The translations under genes were made by a program, and so were the position numbers. The notes beneath the pieces are model-generated. The model had not been told where the DNA came from and did no database searches. It saw only the letters and a program-made list of their open reading frames with translations. 55,565 bases of DNA from Paracoccaceae bacterium (GTDB taxonomy: Bacteria > Pseudomonadota > Alphaproteobacteria > Rhodobacterales > Rhodobacteraceae), in NCBI GenBank assembly GCA_007694945.1, contig REER01000080.1, positions 1 to 55,565 of the forward strand. The letters run 5' to 3'. Numbering within the stretch: the stretch's first letter is position 1; every line of letters begins with the position of its first letter. Below are positions 33,940-42,701 of the stretch, in pieces.

Positions 33940-34668
33940 TCAATAAGAGCCATCACCCCGCAGCACGACCTTGACCGTGCGCAGGATCAATACGCAATCT
34001 CTCAGGAACGACCAGTTCTGCACATAGGCACGATCCAGCGCGACCCGCTTCTCATAAGACAGGGCGCTGCGACCGCTGACTTGCCACAAGCCCGTTAGGC
34101 CAGGGCGGCAGCGCAGGTAATGTGGCTTCGAGCGACCGTAATACTGCAGTTCGGATACTTCGACCGGGCGCGGCCCGACGACACTCATCTCACCACGCAG
34201 GATATTGATGAGCTGCGGCAGTTCATCGAGGCTGTATTTACGCAGATAATATCCAATAGGCGTTATGCGCGGGTCGTTCCTGAGCTTGCCGTAGGTCTGC
34301 CACTCCTTGCGGGCCTCCGCATTATTGGCCAAATGCTGCTCGAATACAGTGGCGGCGTTTTCCACCATCGTGCGAAATTTCAAGCACTGGAACAGCTTGC
34401 CATTATGCCCGACGCGCGGATGGCTGAACAGGATCGGCCCCTTATCGGTCCAACGTATCAAAAGGGCGAGCCCGATGAGAAGCGGGCTCAGCGCGACCAT
34501 CGCCGTGGCCGTGAACAGAATGTCGAAAAGCCGTTTAACCAACCCGCCGCGCGGCCGTGTGGTCGGCCCATACCGAAATATGTCTCCAATCTTTTCCGCC
34601 GGAAACTCGAAGCGGTGATCAACACGCTCTAGGCTCATTTTCAGGTCACTCTCGAAAAAAAGCTGCAT
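33940..34668 (-). CDS. exoY: ExoY-like undecaprenyl-phosphate sugar-1-phosphate transferase
   Basis: This monotopic membrane enzyme starts exopolysaccharide synthesis by moving a sugar phosphate (galactose-1-P in rhizobia) to undecaprenyl phosphate. The 242-residue protein has one hydrophobic segment (KRLFDILFTATAMVALSPLL), then the bacterial sugar-transferase core: GPILFSHPRVGHNGKLFQCLKFRTM, YYLRKYSLDELPQLINILRGEMSVVGPRPVE (34150-34240), and CRPGLTGLWQVSGRS. Start options are TTG 34680, ATG 34668 and ATG 34638; 34668 has the best upstream AAGG. It sits opposite exoX. Confidence 0.9.
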   Translation of the reverse strand: MQLFFESDLKMSLERVDHRFEFPAEKIGDIFRYGPTTRPRGGLVKRLFDILFTATAMVALSPLLIGLALLIRWTDKGPILFSHPRVGHNGKLFQCLKFRTMVENAATVFEQHLANNAEARKEWQTYGKLRNDPRITPIGYYLRKYSLDELPQLINILRGEMSVVGPRPVEVSELQYYGRSKPHYLRCRPGLTGLWQVSGRSALSYEKRVALDRAYVQNWSFLRDCVLILRTVKVVLRGDGSY

Positions 34669-35149
34669 CCTTGAGCCCAACAGCAGGTCAAGCCCAACCC
34701 CTTGAATGGTCTAGCAAAGTTCCGACGAAAAAGAAATGCGGCGTATTTTAGGCGAAGAAATGATAACGCGATGAATAAATTGAGGAAAATCTTACGCTTC
34801 TGGTGGAAACGATATGTTCCAAATTCAGAAACAGAGCATCGAGGTCAGAATACAATCTAGAGTTGCTAAATGCCTTGAATCACACGCGATTTGCCATTTC
34901 ATGCATGAATGCTTTCCCCAGTTCTGCAAGCAGACTTCGATTGCGGATATGTCTCGCCCGATTGAATGATGTCTTTTTCGGGACAGGCTTGCCATAATTT
35001 ACCATTTTTTCGCACGACGTCCGGTCTGCCTTGTCACTCACCAGCCAGTCGCGACGGTGCAGCCGTAGCGGCACCAGCAGCCACCTTTAACCGGACCACA
35101 CGAACATCACCGGTTCACCCTGCGCCAAAGATGCTCTAGCTTTCGTGCC
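34669..35149. other. AT-rich 481-base intergenic region
   Basis: This region is clearly richer in A and T than the rest of the window and contains several short T or A tracts. A 42-residue minus-strand frame (ATG near 35008) is possible but has no family resemblance. It may be the exoY promoter region or acquired DNA. Confidence 0.5.
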
Positions 35150-35797
35150 ATGCCAGCCGAGTATTTCACCGAGATTCGCACCTGGGTCTTTGACCTGGAC
35201 AATACGCTCTACCCGCCCGAGATCCGTCTGTTCGACCAGATCGACCAGCGCATGACGGCCTATGTCATGCAAACCCTCGACGTGAGCGCAGCCGAGGCTG
35301 ATTATCTGCGCAAGAAATACTGGGCGGAATATGGAACCACGCTGGCCGGGCTGATGCGACTGCATGATCTCGACCCGCTGCCCTATCTGGTCGCGGTTCA
35401 TGATATCGATTTCAGCGTTCTGACACCTGACCCCGATCTGCGCGCGCGTATCTCAGCGCTGCCCGGGCGCAAAATCGTCTACACCAATGGCTCTGCCCCC
35501 TATGCCCGCCGCGTGGTCGAGGCGCGCGGGTTTGATGGTCTGTTCGATCAGGTCTATGGGGTCGAGGATGCCGGGTTTCGCCCCAAGCCCGAACGCGCCG
35601 CCTTTGAGGAAATTTTTACCCGTGACGGGTTGGAGACGGACCGCGCCGCCATGTTCGAAGACGACCCGCGCAATCTGGCCGCCCCCCATGCCATGGGTCT
35701 GCGCACCGTCCATGTCGCGCCGAAGCCCGACCCGGCGCCCCATATCCATCACCACACGGATGATCTGGCCGGTTTCCTTGCCCGGTTGCTGCGCTAA
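35150..35797 (+). CDS. HAD-family pyrimidine 5'-nucleotidase
   Basis: The 215-residue protein matches the pyrimidine 5'-nucleotidase/SDT1-like HAD group. Motif I is TWVFDLDNTLYPPEIRLFDQID, followed by the cap region with MTAYVMQTL and YWAEYGTTLAGLM; motif II is VYTNGSAPYARRV, the motif III Lys in GFRPKPERAAF, and motif IV AMFEDDPRNL. It dephosphorylates pyrimidine nucleotides or clears damaged ones. The ATG at 35150 is the family start. The gene is flanked by the AT-rich gap and a small membrane protein gene. Confidence 0.88.
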   Translation: MPAEYFTEIRTWVFDLDNTLYPPEIRLFDQIDQRMTAYVMQTLDVSAAEADYLRKKYWAEYGTTLAGLMRLHDLDPLPYLVAVHDIDFSVLTPDPDLRARISALPGRKIVYTNGSAPYARRVVEARGFDGLFDQVYGVEDAGFRPKPERAAFEEIFTRDGLETDRAAMFEDDPRNLAAPHAMGLRTVHVAPKPDPAPHIHHHTDDLAGFLARLLR

Positions 35798-35881
35798 GAC
35801 GCGCGTGATGCGACACTGTGCCGTGCTGCGACGCAGCATGCATAAAGCTATATCCTCGACAAGTGTTAAGGAGGATAGCCC

Positions 35882-36088
35882 ATGACTGCTACATTCGATG
35901 CGAAACACGCCCATCCAGCCCGCAAGCGCACAGATGACGAGCCCTGGCCGATCTGGGCGGCACTGATGGTGTTTCTCAATATTCTGGTCATTTCCGGCAT
36001 GGTTTGGGGCTTGCCGGGGCTCGTGACTGTCATGGTCGGCGCAGCCATCGCGATGGTGCTTCTGCTCATGCTGATTGTGACTGGATGA
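35882..36088 (+). CDS. Small two-helix membrane protein (68 aa)
   Basis: The 68-residue product has a polar, basic N-terminus (residues 1-22) and two membrane helices (about 24-42 and 46-66), ending almost directly after the second. A near-perfect TAAGGAGG with an 8-base gap precedes the ATG, indicating strong translation. I do not recognise a family. It is followed by the UbiH-type gene 122 bases later. Confidence 0.7.
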   Translation: MTATFDAKHAHPARKRTDDEPWPIWAALMVFLNILVISGMVWGLPGLVTVMVGAAIAMVLLLMLIVTG

Positions 36089-36210
36089 CATCCTTGCACG
36101 AGGGGCGCGATGCGCGCTGCCCATCTTGGTCGATTGCGCGCCTGTGTCCCATTGCACCTGCGATCCTGTGCGATACTGTATGTATTTTCGGGTAAAGATG
36201 CGAGGACATT

Positions 36211-37401
36211 ATGCACGAGCGTTTCGATATTGTCGTCTCCGGTGGCGGGATTGCCGGGCTGACAGCCGCCGCAGCCTTTGGCAGCGCGGGCTATTCCGTC
36301 CTTTGTGTCGATCCAACCCCGCCTGTCGTGCACGAAGCAGACCCCCAGTCGGATCTGCGCACGACCGCATTCCTGCAACCCTCGGTTCATGTGCTCGAGG
36401 CGGCCGGTCTCTGGTCGCGCTTCGAATCCTACGCCATGCCCCTACAGGTCATGCGGATCGTCGATGCGGGCGGCGAGACCCCGGAGCCACGCGTCTCACA
36501 TGATTTCAACGCCGCTGACATCTCGAACCAACCGTTCGGCTGGAACCTGCCCAACTGGCTCTTGCGCCGGGAATGCTTGGCACGTCTGGAAGAGTTGGAG
36601 ACCGTAAGCTTCCGCCCCGGCATCGGAACCCAGCGCCTGACCACGCGCGAGAGCGAAGCGATTGTCGGGCTATCAGACGGCAGCACAACCCGCGCGCGCC
36701 TGCTGGTCGCTGCGGACGGGCGCAACTCGCCGATGCGCGATGTCCTTGGGATCGGGGTCAGGACCACGCGTTTCGGGCAGAAGGCACTGGCCTTTGCCGT
36801 GACCCACACTGTACCGCACGACAATGTCTCGACCGAGATCCACCGCTCTGGTGGGCCATTCACATTCGTTCCCCTGCCTGATCGCGACGGCAAGCCCTGT
36901 TCGGCCATCGTCTGGATGGAGACCGGTCCGGAAGCGATGCGTCTTGCGGAACTGGATGAGGCCACGTTCGAGGCCGAGATGAACCGCCGCTCCTGTGGGC
37001 TCTTTGGTCCATTAAAACTTGCCTCGCGCCGCACGGTCTGGCCGATCATCAGCCAGATCGCCGAGCGCTTCTACGGTGAGCGCACCGCGCTCATGGCCGA
37101 GGCTGCCCATGTCGTACCACCCATTGGGGCACAAGGGCTGAACATGTCACTGGCGGATCTCGCCGCGTTGCTCGATCTCGCGACGCCCGAAGGTCTGGGC
37201 AGTCAGGCGATGCTGGCCGCCTATCAGCGCCGCCGCTACCCTGATGTGGCGATGCGTGTCGCAGGTGTGGGGCTGCTCAACCGCACCTCGATGATCGAGG
37301 CCCGCCCCCTGCGCGATGCCCGCGCGACACTTCTTAATGCGCTCTATTCCGCTGCGCCAGTGCGACGCGCGCTCATGCAGATGGGTGTCGGGGTGCGGTG
37401 A
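36211..37401 (+). CDS. UbiH/UbiL-type FAD-dependent ubiquinone hydroxylase
   Basis: The 396-residue flavoprotein monooxygenase belongs to the UbiH/COQ6 family that hydroxylates the ubiquinone ring. It has the dinucleotide motif FDIVVSGGGIAGLTAA, the mid-protein LVAADGRNSPMRDVLGI (DG motif), and the second FAD motif ALMAEAAHVVPPIGAQGLNMSLAD. In most relatives the last motif reads GDAAH; here it is AEAAH, a mild change at the Asp that contacts FAD ribityl. Alphaproteobacteria use UbiL for two positions; which position applies here is unclear. A ubiK gene lies 6 kb downstream. Confidence 0.9.
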   Translation: MHERFDIVVSGGGIAGLTAAAAFGSAGYSVLCVDPTPPVVHEADPQSDLRTTAFLQPSVHVLEAAGLWSRFESYAMPLQVMRIVDAGGETPEPRVSHDFNAADISNQPFGWNLPNWLLRRECLARLEELETVSFRPGIGTQRLTTRESEAIVGLSDGSTTRARLLVAADGRNSPMRDVLGIGVRTTRFGQKALAFAVTHTVPHDNVSTEIHRSGGPFTFVPLPDRDGKPCSAIVWMETGPEAMRLAELDEATFEAEMNRRSCGLFGPLKLASRRTVWPIISQIAERFYGERTALMAEAAHVVPPIGAQGLNMSLADLAALLDLATPEGLGSQAMLAAYQRRRYPDVAMRVAGVGLLNRTSMIEARPLRDARATLLNALYSAAPVRRALMQMGVGVR

Positions 37402-37408
37402 CGCGACC

Positions 37409-37431
37409 CGGCGCGCGCAAAGCGCGTGTCG
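37409..37431. repeat. GC-rich AAA-loop hairpin
   Basis: CGGCGCGCGC-AAA-GCGCGTGTCG folds into a 10-bp stem with two G-T pairs, 8 bases after the UbiH-type stop. It shares the core GCGCGC-AAA-GCGCG with hairpins at 27163 and 43348. Confidence 0.6.
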
Positions 37432-37541
37432 CTGTCGGGTTTCCGACAAAGAATTCATCGGAGTTTTTCCCGGTCGTTCTCGAAATATCCGCTTTTCTGA
37501 GGTGGGACGCGCGCGCCCCCGCTGACGATTGAAAAAACCTG

Positions 37542-37583
37542 TTGCATCCGCGAATAAATACCATAATTTAGAATTGTTCTAAT
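37542..37583 (+). promoter_or_regulatory. ZIP transporter promoter with Irr (ICE)-like box
   Basis: TTGCAT (37542-37547) and TAATTT (37564-37569) have 16-base spacing. Overlapping the -10 is TTTAGAA-TTG-TTCTAAT (37567-37583), one base from the Irr/ICE consensus TTTAGAA-N3-TTCTAAA. It ends 11 bases before the ATG. Confidence 0.65.
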
Positions 37584-37594
37584 ATTAAAATGCC

Positions 37595-38335
37595 ATGTCA
37601 GATCCAACTCTCTCTCTCGTCTTCATCGCGGCCCTGATCACGGCACTGGCCACTGGTCTGGGCGCCTTGCCGCTGCTTGCCATGCGCAAGGTCTCGCCAC
37701 GCAGCCTGGCATTCGGCAATGCAGTTGCGGCAGGGTTGATGCTGGCGGCCACATTCCAGCTTGTGGTCGAGGGTTTCGAGTTCTCTGCCCCGCGAACGCT
37801 GCTCGGGCTGCTGCTCGGCCTTGGCGGGATCTGGCTGGCGAAACGCTATTTCGATAGCCGCGATGGCGTGACACTGGGCGATATGAACGGCGCGGATGCG
37901 CTCAAGATCCTGCTGATCATGGGGGTGATGACCGTGCATTCGGCGGCCGAAGGCGTGGGGGTCGGCGTGGCCTATGGTGGCGGGCGCGAGTTGGGCGATT
38001 TCATCACCATCGCCATCGCGCTCCATAACGTGCCCGAGGGGCTGGCCATTGCGCTGGTCATGGTCCCGCGCGGCGCCTCGGTCGGCAAGGCGGCCTGGTG
38101 GTCGATCCTGTCCTCGGCGCCGCAGCCCTTGCTCGCGGTTCCGGCCTTTCTCTTCGTGCTGACCTTTGTGCCCTTCCTGCCCATCGGGCTGGGGCTGGCA
38201 GCCGGCGCAATGCTCTGGATGATCTTTTCCGAGCTTCTGCCCGAAGCGGGAGAGTCCGTGGACCATTCGGCCGTCGGCGTTGTCGTGACACTCGCCTTCA
38301 CGCTGATGATGGCCCTCACGCTGGTTTTGGACTGA
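37595..38335 (+). CDS. ZIP family divalent metal transporter
   Basis: The 246-residue protein is a ZIP-type transporter with about eight hydrophobic helices. The signature helices carry metal ligands: VMTVHSAAEGVGVG in helix 4 and ITIAIALHNVPEGLAIALV in helix 5, the HNVPEG motif that distinguishes ZupT/GufA-type ZIPs. The variable loop (residues 85-105) is short. Substrate could be zinc, iron or manganese. The Irr-like box at its promoter points to iron-dependent control. The ATG at 37595 is 11 bases downstream of that box. The M48 protease gene follows after 41 bases. Confidence 0.9.
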   Translation: MSDPTLSLVFIAALITALATGLGALPLLAMRKVSPRSLAFGNAVAAGLMLAATFQLVVEGFEFSAPRTLLGLLLGLGGIWLAKRYFDSRDGVTLGDMNGADALKILLIMGVMTVHSAAEGVGVGVAYGGGRELGDFITIAIALHNVPEGLAIALVMVPRGASVGKAAWWSILSSAPQPLLAVPAFLFVLTFVPFLPIGLGLAAGAMLWMIFSELLPEAGESVDHSAVGVVVTLAFTLMMALTLVLD

Positions 38336-38376
38336 GTACCATTGCCCTGACCCGCTCCGCACCCCATATCTGAGCG

Positions 38377-39069
38377 ATGATGAGACTGCTGCCATTTCTG
38401 TTGCTGTTGGGCTATGGCCTTGTGATGTACTGGTTCTCTGCCTGGCGGATGCGGCAGGAACTGGATCAGAAATCAACCCCGCTGGCCGATGCCCGCCTCA
38501 AGCGCCTGACCGACCGCTTCGCCGAGGCTGTCGGGGTCGAAAAGATCCTCGTGCATATTTACGAGATTGAACCTGTGAACGGGCTGGCGGCCCCTGATGG
38601 GCGTATCTTCATTACGCGCGGGTTTTACAATAAATACCGCACGGGCGAAGTGTCAGCCGAGGAAATGGCCTCGGTCATCGCGCATGAGCTGGGCCATGTT
38701 GCGCTCGGGCATTCGCGCAAACGGTTGATCGATTTCTCGGGGACAAACGCGATCCGGATGGCGCTGGCGACTGTCTTCAACCGGTTCTTGCCCGGGCTTG
38801 GGGTGATTGTTGCGAATTTCATCACGACATTGCTGATGGCACGGCTGAGCCGCGGTGATGAATACGAGGCTGATGCTTATGCTTCCGCGCTCATGGTCAA
38901 GGCCGGGATCGGGACCGAACCGCAGAAATCGATGTTTCGCAAGCTCGACAAGCTGGTCGGCATGGGCGGTGCCGCGCCCGCCTGGATGATGAGCCACCCG
39001 AAGAGCGAAGACCGCATCCGCGCAATCGAGGACAACGAGACGCGCTGGAAGCTTTCGCCCGAGAGCTGA
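38377..39069 (+). CDS. M48 family zinc metalloprotease
   Basis: The 230-residue protein has an N-terminal signal anchor (residues 3-20, LLPFLLLLGYGLVMYWF) and a zinc-binding HELGHVALGHSR motif in SVIAHELGHVALGH near residue 104. The third ligand Glu is likely in SRGDEYEADAYASALM. A second hydrophobic region (GVIVANFITTLLMARL) may re-enter the membrane. Such small M48 (Loi/HtpX-like) proteases take part in envelope quality control. PAWMMSHPKSEDRI is the family end. It may be co-transcribed with the ZIP gene (41-base gap). Confidence 0.88.
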   Translation: MMRLLPFLLLLGYGLVMYWFSAWRMRQELDQKSTPLADARLKRLTDRFAEAVGVEKILVHIYEIEPVNGLAAPDGRIFITRGFYNKYRTGEVSAEEMASVIAHELGHVALGHSRKRLIDFSGTNAIRMALATVFNRFLPGLGVIVANFITTLLMARLSRGDEYEADAYASALMVKAGIGTEPQKSMFRKLDKLVGMGGAAPAWMMSHPKSEDRIRAIEDNETRWKLSPES

Positions 39070-39288
39070 GGTTATGGCCGGCAGGTTAAGCGTCCCTCGC
39101 CCCCATCGAGGGGGCTCGGCCCGCGTCGGGGCTGACGCCCTCCGTCTACCCCCGAAACGATGCGCGCCACATGCGACCGCAACCGGATATCCCGCCGCGT
39201 AGCGGCAAGCGCCCGCGAGTGGGAGTTGGGCGGGCGGGTGGGCTCCCCGAGCCGGCGATTTTCATCCGCTTCAGCTGTTGGGCAACAC

Positions 39289-41094
39289 TCAGACCACCAC
39301 ACCTGCCCCCTGCGTCGAGTCGCCAACATTAGCGCGGAAGGCCGCGAACAACTCGCGACCAATCCCCACACCATTGGCCGACAAATCTGCCTCGACCGGT
39401 GCCCGCATCTCGAAATCCTCGACGAGAGTCTCGATCCGACCCGCCACCGCATCGACCCGCACGACATCACCGTCGCGCAAACACGCTAGCGGACCGCCCT
39501 TCGCCGCTTCGGGTGCCACATGGATCGCCGCGGGCACCTTGCCGCTGGCCCCGGACATCCGCCCATCCGTCACCAGCGCGACCTTCAGCCCGCGATCCTG
39601 CAACACAGCCAGGATCGGTGTCAGCGCGTGTAATTCCGGCATGCCATTGGCCGAGGGCCCCTGAAAACGGACCACGACCACCACATCCTCGGTGAATTCG
39701 CCAGCCTGAAACGCTGCCTTCACCGCCGCCTGATCGTGGAACACCCGCGCCGGGGCCTCAATCACATGGCGCGCGGGGTCCACGGCCGAGACCTTGATCA
39801 CCCCCTGCCCCAGATTGCCCGAGAGTTGCTTGAGCCCACCGACAGGCTGGAACGGATCCCGCGCAGGGCGCAGGATGCGGTCATTCAGGCTCTCGCCCGT
39901 GCTCTCTTCCCAGACGAGTTGCCCGTCGCGCAGCTTGGGCTCCTGTGCATAGCGTGCGAGCCCGTCGCCCGCGACCGTATTGACATCCTCATGCAACAGC
40001 CCTGCCCCCAACAACTCGCCGATCATGAAGCCGAGCCCTCCCGCGGCGTGGAAATGGTTCACATCCGCAAGACCATTGGGATAGACCTTGGCCATCAGCG
40101 GCACCGCATCCGAAATCTCAGCGAAATCCTCCAGCGCGAGTTCGATCCCGGCGGCGCGCGCCATGGCAGGTAGATGCAACACGAGATTGGTCGATCCCCC
40201 GGTGGCCATCAGCCCCACGATCCCATTCACAAACGCACGCTCATCGAGCACATGACCGACAGGGCGGTAATCATTCCCCAGCGCGGTGATCGCCATCGCA
40301 CGCTCGGTCGCGGCCTCGGTCAGCGCCTCGCGCAGTGGCGTGCCCGGGTTGATGAAGGCCGCGCCGGGCATGTGCAGCCCCATGAACTCCATCAGCATCT
40401 GGTTGGTATTCGCGGTGCCATAGAAGGTGCAGGTGCCGGGGCCGTGATAGCTGGCCATCTCGGCCTCCATCAGCTTGTCGCGCCCGATCTGCCCTTGCGC
40501 GAATTGCTGGCGCACCTTGGCCTTCTCGTCATTGGGCAAACCGCTGGTCATCGGCCCCGCAGGCACGAAAACGGCAGGCACATGGCCGAAGGTTGCCGCC
40601 GCGATCACCAGCCCCGGCACGATCTTGTCGCAGACCCCGAGCCAGACCGCAGCATCGAAACAGTTATGCGACATCGCCACCCCCGCCGAGAGCGCGATCA
40701 CATCGCGCGAAAACAGCGATAGCTCCATCCCCGGCTGGCCCTGCGTGACCCCATCGCACATGGCGGGAACCCCACCTGCGACCTGAGCCGTACCGCCCGC
40801 TTTGCGGGCGGCCTCGCGGATCACATCGGGGAAGCCCTCGAAAGGCTGATGCGCCGAGAGCATGTCGTTATAGGCCGTCACGATCCCGAGATTGGGCGCA
40901 CGCCCTTCCGACAACCGGTCCTTGTCCGGCCCCATCGCTGCGTAGGCATGCGCCTGATTGCCACAGGAGAGATGCGCTCGCACCGGGCCGGCATCGGCCG
41001 CAGCCTGCACTTGTGCGAGATAGGCGGTGCGGCGTTCGGCAGAGCGCATGCGGATGCGCTCGGTGACAGCTTCGATGCGGGGATGTAGGGGCAT
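39289..41094 (-). CDS. edd: Phosphogluconate dehydratase
   Basis: Edd dehydrates 6-phosphogluconate to KDPG in the Entner-Doudoroff pathway. At 601 residues it is full length. It belongs to the IlvD/Edd family with a 4Fe-4S cluster: cysteines in [20 protein letters not shown] and [22 protein letters not shown] fit the ligands, and TYMPNEK-equivalent and [17 protein letters not shown] segments are present. GGAGG lies 5 bases before the ATG at 41094. Its partner eda is 8 kb away, and both have the same GTTAGCGCTAAC operator. The stop is followed by about 220 noncoding bases up to the M48 gene. Confidence 0.97.
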   Translation of the reverse strand: MPLHPRIEAVTERIRMRSAERRTAYLAQVQAAADAGPVRAHLSCGNQAHAYAAMGPDKDRLSEGRAPNLGIVTAYNDMLSAHQPFEGFPDVIREAARKAGGTAQVAGGVPAMCDGVTQGQPGMELSLFSRDVIALSAGVAMSHNCFDAAVWLGVCDKIVPGLVIAAATFGHVPAVFVPAGPMTSGLPNDEKAKVRQQFAQGQIGRDKLMEAEMASYHGPGTCTFYGTANTNQMLMEFMGLHMPGAAFINPGTPLREALTEAATERAMAITALGNDYRPVGHVLDERAFVNGIVGLMATGGSTNLVLHLPAMARAAGIELALEDFAEISDAVPLMAKVYPNGLADVNHFHAAGGLGFMIGELLGAGLLHEDVNTVAGDGLARYAQEPKLRDGQLVWEESTGESLNDRILRPARDPFQPVGGLKQLSGNLGQGVIKVSAVDPARHVIEAPARVFHDQAAVKAAFQAGEFTEDVVVVVRFQGPSANGMPELHALTPILAVLQDRGLKVALVTDGRMSGASGKVPAAIHVAPEAAKGGPLACLRDGDVVRVDAVAGRIETLVEDFEMRAPVEADLSANGVGIGRELFAAFRANVGDSTQGAGVVV

Positions 41095-41135
41095 GACGGC
41101 CTCCGTGGTCTGGGAGCAGATGAATCACTGCACCT

Positions 41136-41164
41136 GATATAGGCAGTTAGCGCTAACGTTTCAA
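41136..41164 (-). promoter_or_regulatory. edd promoter with LacI-type (CceR-like) operator in the spacer
   Basis: On the minus strand TTGAAA (41164-41159) and TATATC (41141-41136) have 17-base spacing, and the spacer holds the perfect palindrome GTTAGCGCTAAC (41146-41157). A bound repressor would block polymerase. The same 12-mer lies at the eda promoter. Confidence 0.78.
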
Positions 41165-41226
41165 TTCACATGCGCGAAGTCATGCATCACGGTCATGACG
41201 GATCTGCAGAAAAACCACTCACATTT

Positions 41227-41237
41227 CTGCACTGCAG
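41227..41237 (+). promoter_or_regulatory. PhaR-like box upstream of the 52-aa gene
   Basis: CTGC-ACT-GCAG, followed by CAA, is identical to the core of the ccr box (8957-8967) including three bases on the right. It lies 39 bases upstream of the small gene at 41277. Confidence 0.5.
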
Positions 41238-41276
41238 CAACTATATCCCTGCTCAAGACCGACAAAGGAAAGACCA

Positions 41277-41435
41277 ATGACCTACGACAGCGACAACACC
41301 ATCCACACCGACACCACTCGCCTCGAACAGGAAGCCCGCCGCATGCGCGCCGAATTCATGGCCGACGCTCTGCACCACGCCTGGAAATGGGCCACCGGAC
41401 TGTTGCCGCTGGGCGGCAGCGCAGCCCGCGGCTGA
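41277..41435 (+). CDS. RSP_7527-like small protein (52 aa)
   Basis: The 52-residue product has a polar N-terminus and the helix LEQEARRMRAEFMADALHHAWKWATG, resembling Rhodobacteraceae short proteins of the RSP_7527 type. These share the EARRMRAE core with DUF1127-like peptides, and their function is unknown. AAAGGA lies 8 bases before the ATG. A PhaR-like box upstream suggests control together with ccr. It is too short for usual gene length cut-offs. The RlmI-like gene follows after 72 bases. Confidence 0.7.
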   Translation: MTYDSDNTIHTDTTRLEQEARRMRAEFMADALHHAWKWATGLLPLGGSAARG

Positions 41436-41507
41436 GGCCTGCGGGGCTTTTCAAAGCCCTGCCCCTCGCATATGGCAAGAGCCAACCCGCAAGAGGATGG
41501 CCCTGCC

Positions 41508-42701
41508 ATGCAAGACCTGCCCGCTATCCGCCTGATGCCCAAAGCCGAGGCGCGTGCCATCCGGCACGGCTTCCCTTGGGTTTTCGCCAATGAGTTGGTC
41601 ACCGACCGGCGCACCCGCGCCCTGCGCCCCGGCAGTTTCGCGCGGCTCGAGGACAATGACCGCCGCCCGCTTGGGGTGGTGACGGTCAACCCAGGCTCCA
41701 AGATCATCGCGCGGATGATGGACCGCAACCCTGCGACGCGGATCGACGGCGACTGGCTGAAAACGCGCATCGCTCGCGCGCTCGAGATGCGCGCGCGGCT
41801 CTACCCCGCCCCCTATTACCGTCTGATCCATGCCGAAGCCGACGGCCTGCCCGGTGTCGTTATCGACCGTTTCGGCGATGCAGCGGTCATCCAGCCCAAT
41901 GCCGCCTGGGCCGAGACCTGTTTCGATATGCTGGCCGAGGCGCTGGCCGAGGTCACCGGCGTTGCGACAATCGTCAAGAATGGCACCGGCCGGGCGCGGG
42001 CGCTGGAAGGCCTCGCCGAGGAAACCGCGCTTGCGCGCGGCATGCTCGATGGCCCGATCCCCGTGCCGATGAATGGCGCGACCTATATGGCCGATCTGAT
42101 GGGCGGGCAGAAGACCGGCCTCTTTTTCGACCAACGCGAGAACCACGCTTTTGCCGCAAGGCTGGCAGCGGACGCGCAGGTGCTCGATGTGTTTTCCCAT
42201 GTCGGCGGCTTTGCGCTGGCAGCCCTCGCTGCCGGGGCTGCGCGCGCCTTGGCCGTGGACAGTTCGGCGCCGGCCCTTGCGCTGGCCGAGGCTGGCGCGC
42301 GTGCCAGCGGAGTGGCTGAGCGTTTCGCCACGCGGCGGGGCGAGGCCTTTGCCACTCTCGAAGCGCTCGCACAAGACGGCGCGCGCTTCGATCTGGTGGT
42401 CTGCGACCCGCCCGCCTTCGCGCCGAACAAGGACGCGCTGGCCGCAGGCCTGCGCGCCTATGAGCGCGTGGCGCGGCTGGCGGCCCCGCTGGTGGCGCCG
42501 GGGGGTTATCTGGGGCTCTGTTCCTGCTCGCACGCAGCCGATCTTGCCGCCTTCCGCGCGGCCTCGGCGCGGGGCATCGGGCGTGCAGGGCGGCGCGCGC
42601 AGCTCATCCACACGGGTTCTGCCGGGCCGGACCATCCGCAATTGCCACAACTGGCCGAGAGCGGCTATCTCAAGGCCGTGTTCTTCCGCCTCGCCCCATG
42701 A
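41508..42701 (+). CDS. RlmI-like 23S rRNA (cytosine-5) methyltransferase
   Basis: The 397-residue protein has an N-terminal PUA domain (AIRHGFPWVFANELVTD, then GSFARLEDNDRRPLGVVTVNP), a central EEHEE domain (YRLIHAEADGLPGVVIDRFGD), and a C-terminal Rossmann methyltransferase domain: GLFFDQRENHAF, DVFSHVGGFALAALAAG (SAM motif), FDLVVCDPPAFAPNK (motif IV), and CSCSH with the catalytic cysteine region. This matches RlmI/YccW, which methylates 23S rRNA C1962. ATG 41508 precedes the PUA domain; an upstream ATG at 41472 lacks a ribosome site. The stop overlaps the start of the PIN gene. Confidence 0.88.
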   Translation: MQDLPAIRLMPKAEARAIRHGFPWVFANELVTDRRTRALRPGSFARLEDNDRRPLGVVTVNPGSKIIARMMDRNPATRIDGDWLKTRIARALEMRARLYPAPYYRLIHAEADGLPGVVIDRFGDAAVIQPNAAWAETCFDMLAEALAEVTGVATIVKNGTGRARALEGLAEETALARGMLDGPIPVPMNGATYMADLMGGQKTGLFFDQRENHAFAARLAADAQVLDVFSHVGGFALAALAAGAARALAVDSSAPALALAEAGARASGVAERFATRRGEAFATLEALAQDGARFDLVVCDPPAFAPNKDALAAGLRAYERVARLAAPLVAPGGYLGLCSCSHAADLAAFRAASARGIGRAGRRAQLIHTGSAGPDHPQLPQLAESGYLKAVFFRLAP

